NCBI GenBank assembly: GCA_000720995.1
Contig: JOEL01000015.1
Coordinates: 1 to 64,000 of the forward strand
Origin: Streptomyces celluloflavus
GTDB taxonomy: Bacteria > Actinomycetota > Actinomycetes > Streptomycetales > Streptomycetaceae
Reading direction: 5' to 3'
DNA: 64,000 bases
A model generated the notes under the pieces. It did not search any database, was not told the origin of the DNA, and saw nothing but the letters and a program-made list of their open reading frames with translations. Both the position numbers and the translations under genes were made by a program. This document shows, one piece after another, positions 1 through 7,186 of this stretch (positions are counted from its first letter, which is position 1; the number at the start of each line of letters is the position of its first letter).

Positions 1-610
1 AGCCGGGGGGCGGGAGCGCGGGGGTGGGGGCCGGCTTCTGGTGGTCCGGCTTCCGGTGGTGCGGCTCCCGGTGGTCCGTTTGCCGGTCCGGTTCGCCGGG
101 GTCCGCCGGTCCGGTGGGCGGCCGTGCGCGATCAGGCTGTACGGGCCGGGCGTGATCCGGCTGCGTGCCGTCCGGCTCCGCACGGCACAGCGGCACGTCC
201 ACCACGTCCCCCGGCTGCCCGTCGGGCCTCACCCGCCGCTCCCGCACGGTGCGCACCACCATCAGCGCCGCCACCGTGAGCATCAGGAGGGCGAACCCCG
301 ACATCAGCAGGGACGGGTCCAGGGCCGCGCTCCAGCGGGAGCCGAGGTAGGTGCCGGCCGTGCCCAGCGCGCCGAAGACCGCGCCGGCCGCCCAGCGGAT
401 CCGGCCCGCCCGCGCGTGACAGGCCAGGCCGGTGACGCAGCCGACCGCGACCACGACCAGGGCGCCCGCGGTCGCCTCGTGCGGTGACTGGCCGAGCAGA
501 TAGACCAGGACCGGTACGGCCAGGACCGAACCGCCGCCGCCGAGCGCGCCCAGCAGCAGGCCGATGAGCAGCCCGCACGGGAGCGCCGTGACGGCTATGC
601 CGATGGACAC
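1..610 (-). CDS. TauE/SafE (TSUP) family sulfite/anion exporter, partial
   Basis: The protein begins at GTG 610 and runs out of the window at base 1, so its C-terminus is missing. The first 130 residues are hydrophobic, with an opening helix and the glycine-rich GALGGGGS turn typical of TSUP exporters, which move sulfite, sulfonates or related anions across the membrane. After a third helix near residue 115 the visible part turns into a hydrophilic Pro/His/Arg-rich stretch with short imperfect repeats, probably a cytoplasmic loop or tail. The start overlaps the end of the upstream GntR gene by 16 bases, so the two are probably translationally coupled. The persulfide-type MBL/rhodanese gene on the other side of the regulator supports sulfite as substrate. 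Family call is good; substrate is inferred. Confidence 0.75.
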   Translation of the reverse strand, partial: MSIGIAVTALPCGLLIGLLLGALGGGGSVLAVPVLVYLLGQSPHEATAGALVVVAVGCVTGLACHARAGRIRWAAGAVFGALGTAGTYLGSRWSAALDPSLLMSGFALLMLTVAALMVVRTVRERRVRPDGQPGDVVDVPLCRAEPDGTQPDHARPVQPDRARPPTGPADPGEPDRQTDHREPHHRKPDHQKPAPTPALPPPG

Positions 611-1395
611 GAGGCCCGCGGCGCGAGATCGACCGACCGGCTGTCGTCGGACCACTGCGCGACGAACGTGAACCGGTCGCCGCGTACCACCGTCTCGCGC
701 CACTCCACCGGCCGTTCCCCGGCCCGGCCCAGCCGCTCGATGGCGAACGCCGCCTCGCGGTCGGCCAGTCCCAGCAGCCACGCCTGCCGGACGTCCGGCA
801 GGAACGGATGGATCCGTTCCCGGCCGCCGGTGACCTTCACCCCGCAGCGCCGCGTCAGCTCGCTGTAGAGCGCGGTGTGCCCGAAGTCGGCGTCCAGCAG
901 CGGTTCGGCGATCTCGGCGGGCAGATACGCGGTGTCGTGCGCGAGCGGTTCGCCGTCCGCGAGCCGCAGCCGCTCCAGGACGACCAGCGGTGCGTCCGGG
1001 GCCAGTTCCAGCTGCCCGGCGACCGTGCCGTCCACCGTCCGCTCCAGCCGCAGCACCTCGCTGCGCTGCTCCACGCCCTGGCCCTCCAGTTCGCGGAAGA
1101 GGCTGTAGAGCGAACCGAGCGGCTGCTGTATGCGGCGGGTGTCCAGCCGGCTGGCGCGGCCCCGCTCGGCGATGACCAGGCCGTCGGCGCGCAGTTTGCG
1201 CAGCGCCTCGCGGACGGTGTGCCGGCTGACCTCGTACTCACCGGTGAGCCGGTGCTCGGCCGGGAACTCCTCGGTGAACGCGCCGGCCTCCATCCGGCGG
1301 CGCAGATCGGCGAAGAGCTGGGCCCACAGGGGCAGCGGCGAGCGCCGGTCCAGGGGGCGCGGCGCGTGCTCGCCGTCCGGCGGCTCGGTCGTCAT
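595..1395 (-). CDS. GntR family transcriptional regulator with UTRA domain (HutC subfamily)
   Basis: 266 residues from ATG 1395, preceded by GGAGGAA at good spacing; an upstream in-frame extension lacks a better ribosome site. Residues about 20-90 form the winged helix (PLWAQLFADLRRRMEAGAF, then the SRHTVREALRKL recognition helix). The rest is a UTRA ligand-binding domain (GSLYSLFRELEGQG, PLVVLERLRLADGEPLA, AFAIERLGRAGERPVEW). It overlaps the TauE/SafE exporter downstream and is divergent from an MBL/rhodanese gene. A perfect palindrome lies in the shared upstream region. It is therefore inferred to be the local repressor of both transcripts, responding to a sulfur-related ligand; the ligand cannot be read from sequence. 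Confidence 0.88.
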   Translation of the reverse strand: MTTEPPDGEHAPRPLDRRSPLPLWAQLFADLRRRMEAGAFTEEFPAEHRLTGEYEVSRHTVREALRKLRADGLVIAERGRASRLDTRRIQQPLGSLYSLFRELEGQGVEQRSEVLRLERTVDGTVAGQLELAPDAPLVVLERLRLADGEPLAHDTAYLPAEIAEPLLDADFGHTALYSELTRRCGVKVTGGRERIHPFLPDVRQAWLLGLADREAAFAIERLGRAGERPVEWRETVVRGDRFTFVAQWSDDSRSVDLAPRASCPSA

Positions 1396-1494
1396 GGCGG
1401 GGTTCCTCCACGGAGGTGCGGATGAGGCGACGGCGGTGGCCGAGACGGGAGGTTCCGGGGTGCACCGGGTTGTCGTCACGTTCTCGGATGCCTA

Positions 1495-1506
1495 ATGTAC
1501 GTACAT
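1495..1506. promoter_or_regulatory. Perfect palindrome ATGTACGTACAT, candidate GntR operator
   Basis: A perfect 12-bp inverted repeat lies between the divergent GntR regulator (start 1395) and the MBL/rhodanese gene (start 1594). HutC/UTRA regulators bind short GT-n-TA-n-AC type palindromes, which this resembles. It sits 88 bases before the MBL start and 100 bases before the regulator start, so it could control both. Confidence 0.55.
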
Positions 1507-1593
1507 CCGTGCATCCGCACAACGCATCATGCAGTACGCCCGAGCGGGCCCGAGGCAGCGCACACGGGTTCCGCGCACCCCTGGAGGCCGACC

Positions 1594-2985
1594 GTGCATT
1601 TCGCGCAGTACTACCTCGACTGCCTCTCCCAGGCGTCGTACCTGATCGGCGACGAGACCACCGGACGCGCCGTCCTCGTCGATCCGCGCCGCGACATCGA
1701 CGAATACCTGCGCGACGCGGAACGGGCGGGCCTGCGCATCGAGCTCGTCATCGAGACGCATCTGCACGCCGATTTCCTCTCCGGCCACCTCGAACTCGCG
1801 CGGGCGACCGGCGCCGCCATCGCCTTCGGTGAGGCCGCCGGGACCGGCTTCCCCATCCGGCGGCTACGGGACGGCGAACGCATCACCCTCGGCGACGACG
1901 AGAGCGGCGGCGTCACGCTGACCGTGCTCGCCACCCCCGGCCACACCCTCGAATCCATCTGCCTGGTCGTCCACGAACACCCCGACGACGCCGTGCCCTA
2001 CGGCGTACTGACCGGCGACACCCTCTTCGTCGGCGACGTCGGCCGCCCCGATCTGCTCTCCGCCGCCGGGCACACCCCGCACGACATGGCCGTGCGCCTG
2101 CACCGCTCGCTGCACGGCAAACTCCTGGCCCTCCCCGACGCCACCCGGGTCTTTCCCGGACACGGCGCGGGCTCGGCCTGCGGCCGTAACTTGTCCACCG
2201 AGACCACCTCCACCATCGGCGAGCAGCGCCGCGTCAACTACGCCCTGCAGCCCATGCCGGAGGCCGACTTCGTCCGCCTGGTCACCGCGGACCAGCCCGC
2301 CGCCCCCGGCTACTTCGCCCACGACGTGGCCCTCAACCGCGACGGCCACCCCCTCCTGGAGCCCGGCCCGCCGCCCGCCCTCACCCTGGCGCAGGCATGC
2401 GCGGCCCGTGCCGAACAGGGCGCCGCCCTCCTCGACTGCCGCCCCCTGGCCGCCTACGCCGAGGCCCATCTCACCGGTTCGCTGCACGCCGGCCTGGACA
2501 CCCGGTTCGCCGAGTACGCCGGCAGCGTGGTCGCCCCGGGCACCCCGATCGTGCTGCTCGCCGACCCCGGCTCCGAGACGGAGGCCCGCCTGCGCCTCGC
2601 CCGCATCGGCTACGACCACGTCCTCGGCCACGTCCCCGACCCGGCCACCGCCCTGGCCCGCGAACCCGCGCTGACCTCCCGCAGCAACCGCATCACGATC
2701 GATCAACTCCCGTCGGAACCCGACCAATTGATAGACGTCCGCAACCCGTCCGAACACGCCGCGGGTGCCCTCCCCAACTCACTCAACATCCCCCTGGCCG
2801 GCCTCCTCGACCGCCTCACCCACCTGGACCGCGACCGCCCCGTCATCCTCTACTGCCGCAGCGGCAACCGCTCGGCCATCGCCGCGGCGCTGCTGGAGGC
2901 GCACGGGTTCGACGAGGTGTGCGATGTGCTCGGGGGCTATGCGGCGGTCGAGGCCGGAGAACGGGAGGGGGTTGGGGTGGGGTGA
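1594..2985 (+). CDS. MBL-fold persulfide dioxygenase-like protein with two rhodanese domains (CstB/ETHE1-like)
   Basis: 463 residues from GTG 1594 after a GGAGG site. The N-terminal metallo-beta-lactamase domain has the iron-binding THLHADFLSGH motif (His56, His58, Asp60, His64), ATPGHTLES and FPGHGAG. This is the pattern of ETHE1/CstB persulfide dioxygenases, which oxidise glutathione- or CoA-type persulfide to sulfite. Two rhodanese domains follow. The first (about 270-350) has no cysteine at its active loop (VLLADPGSE, Asp324) and is probably catalytically dead. The second (about 370-460) keeps the CRSGNRS loop with Cys421, so it may transfer sulfane sulfur. Sulfite made here could leave through the adjacent TauE/SafE exporter. 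Confidence 0.88.
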   Translation: MHFAQYYLDCLSQASYLIGDETTGRAVLVDPRRDIDEYLRDAERAGLRIELVIETHLHADFLSGHLELARATGAAIAFGEAAGTGFPIRRLRDGERITLGDDESGGVTLTVLATPGHTLESICLVVHEHPDDAVPYGVLTGDTLFVGDVGRPDLLSAAGHTPHDMAVRLHRSLHGKLLALPDATRVFPGHGAGSACGRNLSTETTSTIGEQRRVNYALQPMPEADFVRLVTADQPAAPGYFAHDVALNRDGHPLLEPGPPPALTLAQACAARAEQGAALLDCRPLAAYAEAHLTGSLHAGLDTRFAEYAGSVVAPGTPIVLLADPGSETEARLRLARIGYDHVLGHVPDPATALAREPALTSRSNRITIDQLPSEPDQLIDVRNPSEHAAGALPNSLNIPLAGLLDRLTHLDRDRPVILYCRSGNRSAIAAALLEAHGFDEVCDVLGGYAAVEAGEREGVGVG

Positions 2986-3211
2986 GGGGGAGGGCGGGGC
3001 GAGGGGGAGTGGGGTGAGCCGCGGGGGCGCCGGGGGCGCGCGGAGGTGGTGCCGGGAGGGCGCTGACGTGGTGCCGGGAGGGCGTTTGACGTGGCGCCGG
3101 GCTCTCCGAGGTCCCGCCGGGTGCGGCCGGAGGTGCCGTCGGGCATGGCGTCGGGTTGTCGAATCTGCTGACGCTGCGTCAGTCGGTGGCGGCAGGCTAC
3201 TGTCCCCGGCC

Positions 3212-3883
3212 ATGACCGAACCCGCCCACCTGCGCGCCATCCGGGCCGCCTACGACACCGTCGCCGCCGACTACGCCACCCTCCTCCGCACGGAACTCGA
3301 CACCAAACCGCTGGACCGCGCCATGCTCGCCGCGTTCGCCGAGCTGGTACGGGCCGACGACGCGGGTCCGGTCGCCGATCTCGGCTGCGGCCCCGGCCGG
3401 GTGACCGCGCACCTGCACGGCCTCGGAGTGCCCGCGTTCGGCATCGACCTGTCCCCGGAGATGGTGGCGGTGGCCCGCCGCAGCCATCCGGAGCTCCGGT
3501 TCGAGGAGGGGTCGATGACCGCGCTGGACCTGGCGGACGGCGCGCTCGGCGGCATCGTCGCCTGGTACTCGATCATCCACACCCCACCGGAGCTGCTGCC
3601 GGACGTATTCGCGGAGTTCCACCGTGTGCTGGCCCCGGGCGGCCGGCTACTGCTCGCCTTCAAGGCCGGCGACGAGCACCGCCACCTGGCGCGTGCCTAC
3701 GGCCACGACCTCTCCCTGGACGTCCACTGGCTGGCCCCCGACCACGTCGCCGGCTTGGCCGACGACGCCGGTCTCACCGCGGACGCCCGCCTGATCCGCG
3801 AGCCCGACGAGCGGGAGAGACCCACTCAGGGGCGGCAGGCGTATCTCCTGGCGCACAGGCGGGGAGAGGTGGGGGCGCCTTAG
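3212..3883 (+). CDS. Class I SAM-dependent methyltransferase
   Basis: 223 residues from ATG 3212; no Shine-Dalgarno is visible, so the mRNA may be leaderless. SAM-binding motif I is VADLGCGPGRVTAHL, followed by GVPAFGIDLSPEMV, and the post-IV region FHRVLAPGGRLLLAFK is typical of small-molecule methyltransferases of the Methyltransf_11/25 type. The substrate is unknown. It stands alone: the upstream gene is more than 220 bases away and the downstream lanthipeptide operon converges on it across a hairpin. No sign links it to the lanthipeptide genes. Confidence 0.85.
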   Translation: MTEPAHLRAIRAAYDTVAADYATLLRTELDTKPLDRAMLAAFAELVRADDAGPVADLGCGPGRVTAHLHGLGVPAFGIDLSPEMVAVARRSHPELRFEEGSMTALDLADGALGGIVAWYSIIHTPPELLPDVFAEFHRVLAPGGRLLLAFKAGDEHRHLARAYGHDLSLDVHWLAPDHVAGLADDAGLTADARLIREPDERERPTQGRQAYLLAHRRGEVGAP

Positions 3884-3906
3884 CGCCGGCGTCCGTCGAT
3901 CTCCAA

Positions 3907-3924
3907 CGCAGCCTTCGGGCTGCG
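3907..3924. terminator. Bidirectional hairpin with UUCG-type tetraloop
   Basis: A seven-base-pair perfect stem (CGCAGCC / GGCTGCG) closed by TTCG sits between the convergent methyltransferase and the end of the lanthipeptide operon. There is no U-tract, as is usual in high-GC actinomycetes. Confidence 0.55.
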
Positions 3925-4023
3925 AGCGGTGATTTGCACAGCGCGCAGAGACTCGTCACTTTCAGCCATTGGAACGATGCTGGGGAGACTCTTGGAGAGC
4001 TTTGCCGCGCACCGTTCCCGTGC

Positions 4024-4884
4024 CTATTCGTCTGGGTGGGGAACGGCGCGTCCCAGAAGATGTTCGGCGCGACGGCGAAGGGGGTCGGCCAGTTCGAGGT
4101 TGTCACCGCGGATGGTGCTGTGGAGGAGCTGAGTGATGACGGCGAGTTCGGCATACCGGCCTTCAGGGGCGTTGATCACGTCGCGCAGTTCGTGACGGAC
4201 GGTGGCGGCGACGGAGGGCATGAGCAGGCTGTGACTGTGGAGCACGGCCGCGTCATAGCCGGTCGGGGCGAGGCCCCAACCTTCCCAGTCGAATATGCGG
4301 AGTTCGGGCGCGCAGAGATTCGCCCAGTGAAAGTCGCCATGCGCTGTGGACCACGACGGTGCTGTGGTGTCGATCGGTGTGCCGAGGAACTGTGGCATGG
4401 CGCGCTTGAGGAAGGGCTGATGTACAGAGAGACGTTCGGTGGGTACTTGAGCGATGTCGTCCAGTCCTGCGCGGACGGCTCTCCACCAATTGGAGGGCAC
4501 ATCCGGGATGGCGGTCAGCGTGGCGGTTGTCGAAGCGGGCCGGGCGGTGACCCGCTCGTACAGTTCAGCGCGGTACTCCCATTGCTCGTCGCTCCAGTCG
4601 TGAACGGCGTGCAGTCGAGGGCGCGGTACGGAGTCCGGGATGGCCTGCTCGGCCGTGACGGAGCCGTCCCAGAACGTGACGTTGACCTCGTCGGACGGGG
4701 CGCAGCCGAGGCGCAGCCAGGCCGGGCCGTCGGGGGCGACGACGGGGAGGCTCAGCGTTCGGCCGTGCCACCCCCACGCCTCGTCAGCCTCCCGTTCGGG
4801 CCGGATTTCCAGTTCCGTGCAAGCGAGGCCACGGGCGGTTCGCATTCGCGCGGTGACCTCGGGGTCCTCGGGTTCCGTGAGCAT
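4024..4884 (-). CDS. Aminoglycoside-phosphotransferase-fold kinase, last gene of the lanthipeptide operon
   Basis: 286 residues. The start ATG at 4884 overlaps the stop of the upstream gene (TGATG), so it is translationally coupled to the operon. The C-terminal half carries the APH catalytic loop HGDFHWAN (His182 to Asn189, catalytic Asp184) and the metal-binding aspartate in IFDWEGWG (Asp199). The N-terminal lobe is weakly conserved. Members phosphorylate small molecules (antibiotics, choline, homoserine) and, in class V lanthipeptide and thioviridamide-type pathways, APH-fold proteins are implicated in Ser/Thr modification. Here it could phosphorylate the peptide, give self-protection or modify an unrelated substrate. 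Its place at the end of a coupled operon argues for a role in the pathway, which is inference. Confidence 0.8.
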   Translation of the reverse strand: MLTEPEDPEVTARMRTARGLACTELEIRPEREADEAWGWHGRTLSLPVVAPDGPAWLRLGCAPSDEVNVTFWDGSVTAEQAIPDSVPRPRLHAVHDWSDEQWEYRAELYERVTARPASTTATLTAIPDVPSNWWRAVRAGLDDIAQVPTERLSVHQPFLKRAMPQFLGTPIDTTAPSWSTAHGDFHWANLCAPELRIFDWEGWGLAPTGYDAAVLHSHSLLMPSVAATVRHELRDVINAPEGRYAELAVITQLLHSTIRGDNLELADPLRRRAEHLLGRAVPHPDE

Positions 4885-5921
4885 CAACTGCCCTCCGATG
4901 AGGGGGTATCGGGCAGCATTGTTGACGGGTTCATCACGGTGTCACGTGCCGCCCGCGCGAGGATGCCCTGTGTTCGGCTGTCCAGGCCCATGCGGTTCCA
5001 GGCGAAGATCACGTGATGGGCAAGGATGTCCCGCACGCCTCGCTGGAGAGTGCCGAGGTGTGCCGCACTGTGCAGACCCCGCCCGGCAGTCTCGAAGGCA
5101 GCGGCCCAGGGCGCTATGAAGGCGAGCGGGGCACCCTCGTCGAACAGGGGGCTGGTGGGGCTGGTGTCGAGTTTCATCAGGACTTGTAGCGCCGTAGTCA
5201 TCTCGGTCAGCCGGTTGGCGGGCGTATCGGACGGCAGAGGTCTCAGCTGTTCGACGCGGTGCCAGATGTCGCCCTGCTCGTGCGGCTCCTGACCAGCGCC
5301 GAAGAACAGAGTGCTGGACAGCAGGACGGACAGCTCCCGACGGCCGAGGGCTGTTCCCGGGAGCGCAGTGGCGTCATGGCGACGTACGTAGTCGAGGACA
5401 CCCCTGCTGTCGGCATGGAAGAGATCGTGGGCGACGTCCATGCCGTGCGGACCGCCGAACGCCAGAGACTCGGGCTCGTAGATGGTCTGCCACCATCGGT
5501 CAACCAGCCCTTCGTTCATGAGCCTGCCCAGGATGTTGCTCACGGCGTTCCCGGCGTCGGCGCGGGTGGCCGCGGGGCCGGGCCGGCAGCGGAGACGCCA
5601 GCAGGGGTACTTGCGAAGGAACCACCAACCGGCGAGCGCCCCTGTGGTCTCTGCCTGCTCCAGTTGTGGATCGAGGACGGTGATGGCGGTCTGCTCGGCG
5701 GCACTCCAGTCCGCAAACCGAATGGAGACCGAGTACCAGCCACGGGCGGCCTCAGCTTGTGCTGCGAGGGCGTACGCTCCCGCGGTCTGATAGACCTCGA
5801 CGGCATCAGAGAGGTCGTCGGACTTCATCCCGGCACGGGCGGCAGCCTGGTGGAGTGGGGCGCCGGCCAGAACCTCAAGAACGCTCTTGGTCACCTGGTG
5901 CGGTGAGACGGAATCTTCCAC
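4884..5921 (-). CDS. Stand-alone SpaB_C / thiopeptide-type bacteriocin biosynthesis protein
   Basis: 345 residues, GTG start at 5921, 32 bases after lanC. Residues 1-45 look like the helical N-terminus of these proteins (VTKSVLEVLAGAPLHQAAARAGM). The core matches the LanB elimination-domain family: WYSVSIRF, WWFLRKYPCWRLRCRPG, IYEPESLAFGG and LGRRELSVLLSSTLFFGAG with EQGDIWHRV. In split LanB systems this domain removes glutamate from glutamyl-Ser/Thr to give Dha/Dhb; in thiopeptide pathways relatives make rings. The LanB of this operon already has its own C-terminal elimination domain, so this is an additional copy with an open role: a partner or a second reaction on the same peptide. Its stop overlaps the kinase start. 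Confidence 0.85.
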   Translation of the reverse strand: MEDSVSPHQVTKSVLEVLAGAPLHQAAARAGMKSDDLSDAVEVYQTAGAYALAAQAEAARGWYSVSIRFADWSAAEQTAITVLDPQLEQAETTGALAGWWFLRKYPCWRLRCRPGPAATRADAGNAVSNILGRLMNEGLVDRWWQTIYEPESLAFGGPHGMDVAHDLFHADSRGVLDYVRRHDATALPGTALGRRELSVLLSSTLFFGAGQEPHEQGDIWHRVEQLRPLPSDTPANRLTEMTTALQVLMKLDTSPTSPLFDEGAPLAFIAPWAAAFETAGRGLHSAAHLGTLQRGVRDILAHHVIFAWNRMGLDSRTQGILARAARDTVMNPSTMLPDTPSSEGS

Positions 5922-5953
5922 CCTTCCTCATCCCTTCCTGGCTCGGGAGCGGC

Positions 5954-7186
5954 TCAGTTGATCAGCAGACACGAGTCCCACCCGGAGATCGGCGGTGTGG
6001 GGTGCGCGGCGGTATGCAGGGCGAGGGCAAGTCCCGTGTCCCCTTCGAGCAGTCCGGTGCCCTCGCCAAGACCGGCGCGGCACTGCTGAATGAGACGCTC
6101 GGCCAATCCGGGCACGTGCACGCTGACCTCAGGCGTGCACGCGTCACGGGCAGTTCGCCAGACCGTCTGGTACAGCCCGGCCCAGCCATGGCAGAGGCTG
6201 ATGTCCGAGATCCGGCTGAGCTGGTCCGGGTCGGACAAGCAGCTGACGAGGGTGTGTTCAGCCATCTGCTGACGTGCGGTATCCGTTGTGGCGATGGCTG
6301 CGAGCTGCTGAGCGCGGGCAAGGCCGGGCGTGCCGTAGCACCAACTCGGTCGCCCTGGGCCGAGCTGTCCCGGTCGGCCGGTACGCAGCTGGTCGCGGGT
6401 GATCCACTGCGGCCACCAAGGACCGGAGCCGGCGTGCTGCCGCCAGACGTCCAGCCAGGTGCTGATCACGTGGAGGGCTTCGTCATGCCCGTCTACGGTG
6501 ATCCCTCGGCGCCGAGCCTGGGCGAGGAGCGCGAGCGGCCCGGCGATGCCGTGTGCGACGCCGAAGTTGCCGTGCCCACCGGGGAAGGCATCGGACCGCT
6601 TGACCTGGGGGTCGTGGAAGACCCACCACCCCGGCAGGGTTTCGTCGCCGGCCCGCAGCGGTTGCGTCAGGCGTACCAGGTAGGCCAGTACGCGCTCCAA
6701 AGCATCGTTGCCAGCCGCGTGTTGAAGGAGATGGGCACCGATCCCGGTTAGGCCGTGAAAGAGGTCGTACTCGCCGAAGGCAGGAAGCGCGCCGCGGTCG
6801 ATACGGGCATGTGCGAGGTCGACGCGGCGGTGGGTGAGTGCGGTGACATACGCGTCCACTCCGGTGCGGGCTGGGCCGTATCGCACGATGCCGTCAGCCC
6901 CGGCCGCGTGGAGGACGAAGGCGAGAGCGGGTGCACCGAAGAGCAGGTTGGCGTCGTCCGCAGCACTCACCCCATCCCCGGCCGCGGCCGTCACCCAGCT
7001 GTGCGCGGTCTGCCAGCTGCCCTCCCCTGTGTGGGCGCGCTCGATGTGCAGCAGCGCGACGCCGGCCGCTCCCTTGGACAGGGACTGCGTACGCCATCCC
7101 AGTTCAGCGGGGAGCGGTTCGGGCGTCGTCAGCTGTCCGGCGATCTCCTGCGCGGCGGCGGACGCGGTACGGGTCAGCGCGCTCAC
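5954..7186 (-). CDS. lanC: LanC lanthionine synthetase (cyclase)
   Basis: 410 residues from GTG 7186, whose GTGA overlaps the lanB stop. LanC enzymes are alpha-toroids that use zinc to activate Cys thiols for Michael addition onto Dha/Dhb. The zinc ligands are visible: Cys283 in SWCYGTPG and Cys332-His333 in LCHGWAGLYQ. GGHGNFGVAHGIAGPLALL and the terminal LLEGDTGLALALH repeat the GxxG inner-helix pattern. Length is normal for the family. The neighbouring LanB supplies the dehydrated residues, and the precursor offers three cysteines. Confidence 0.93.
   Translation of the reverse strand: MSALTRTASAAAQEIAGQLTTPEPLPAELGWRTQSLSKGAAGVALLHIERAHTGEGSWQTAHSWVTAAAGDGVSAADDANLLFGAPALAFVLHAAGADGIVRYGPARTGVDAYVTALTHRRVDLAHARIDRGALPAFGEYDLFHGLTGIGAHLLQHAAGNDALERVLAYLVRLTQPLRAGDETLPGWWVFHDPQVKRSDAFPGGHGNFGVAHGIAGPLALLAQARRRGITVDGHDEALHVISTWLDVWRQHAGSGPWWPQWITRDQLRTGRPGQLGPGRPSWCYGTPGLARAQQLAAIATTDTARQQMAEHTLVSCLSDPDQLSRISDISLCHGWAGLYQTVWRTARDACTPEVSVHVPGLAERLIQQCRAGLGEGTGLLEGDTGLALALHTAAHPTPPISGWDSCLLIN

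Noticed and set aside
4023-5016. Plus-strand frame over the kinase gene
   Set aside because: No recognisable domain; shadow of the APH-fold gene whose catalytic motifs are clear.
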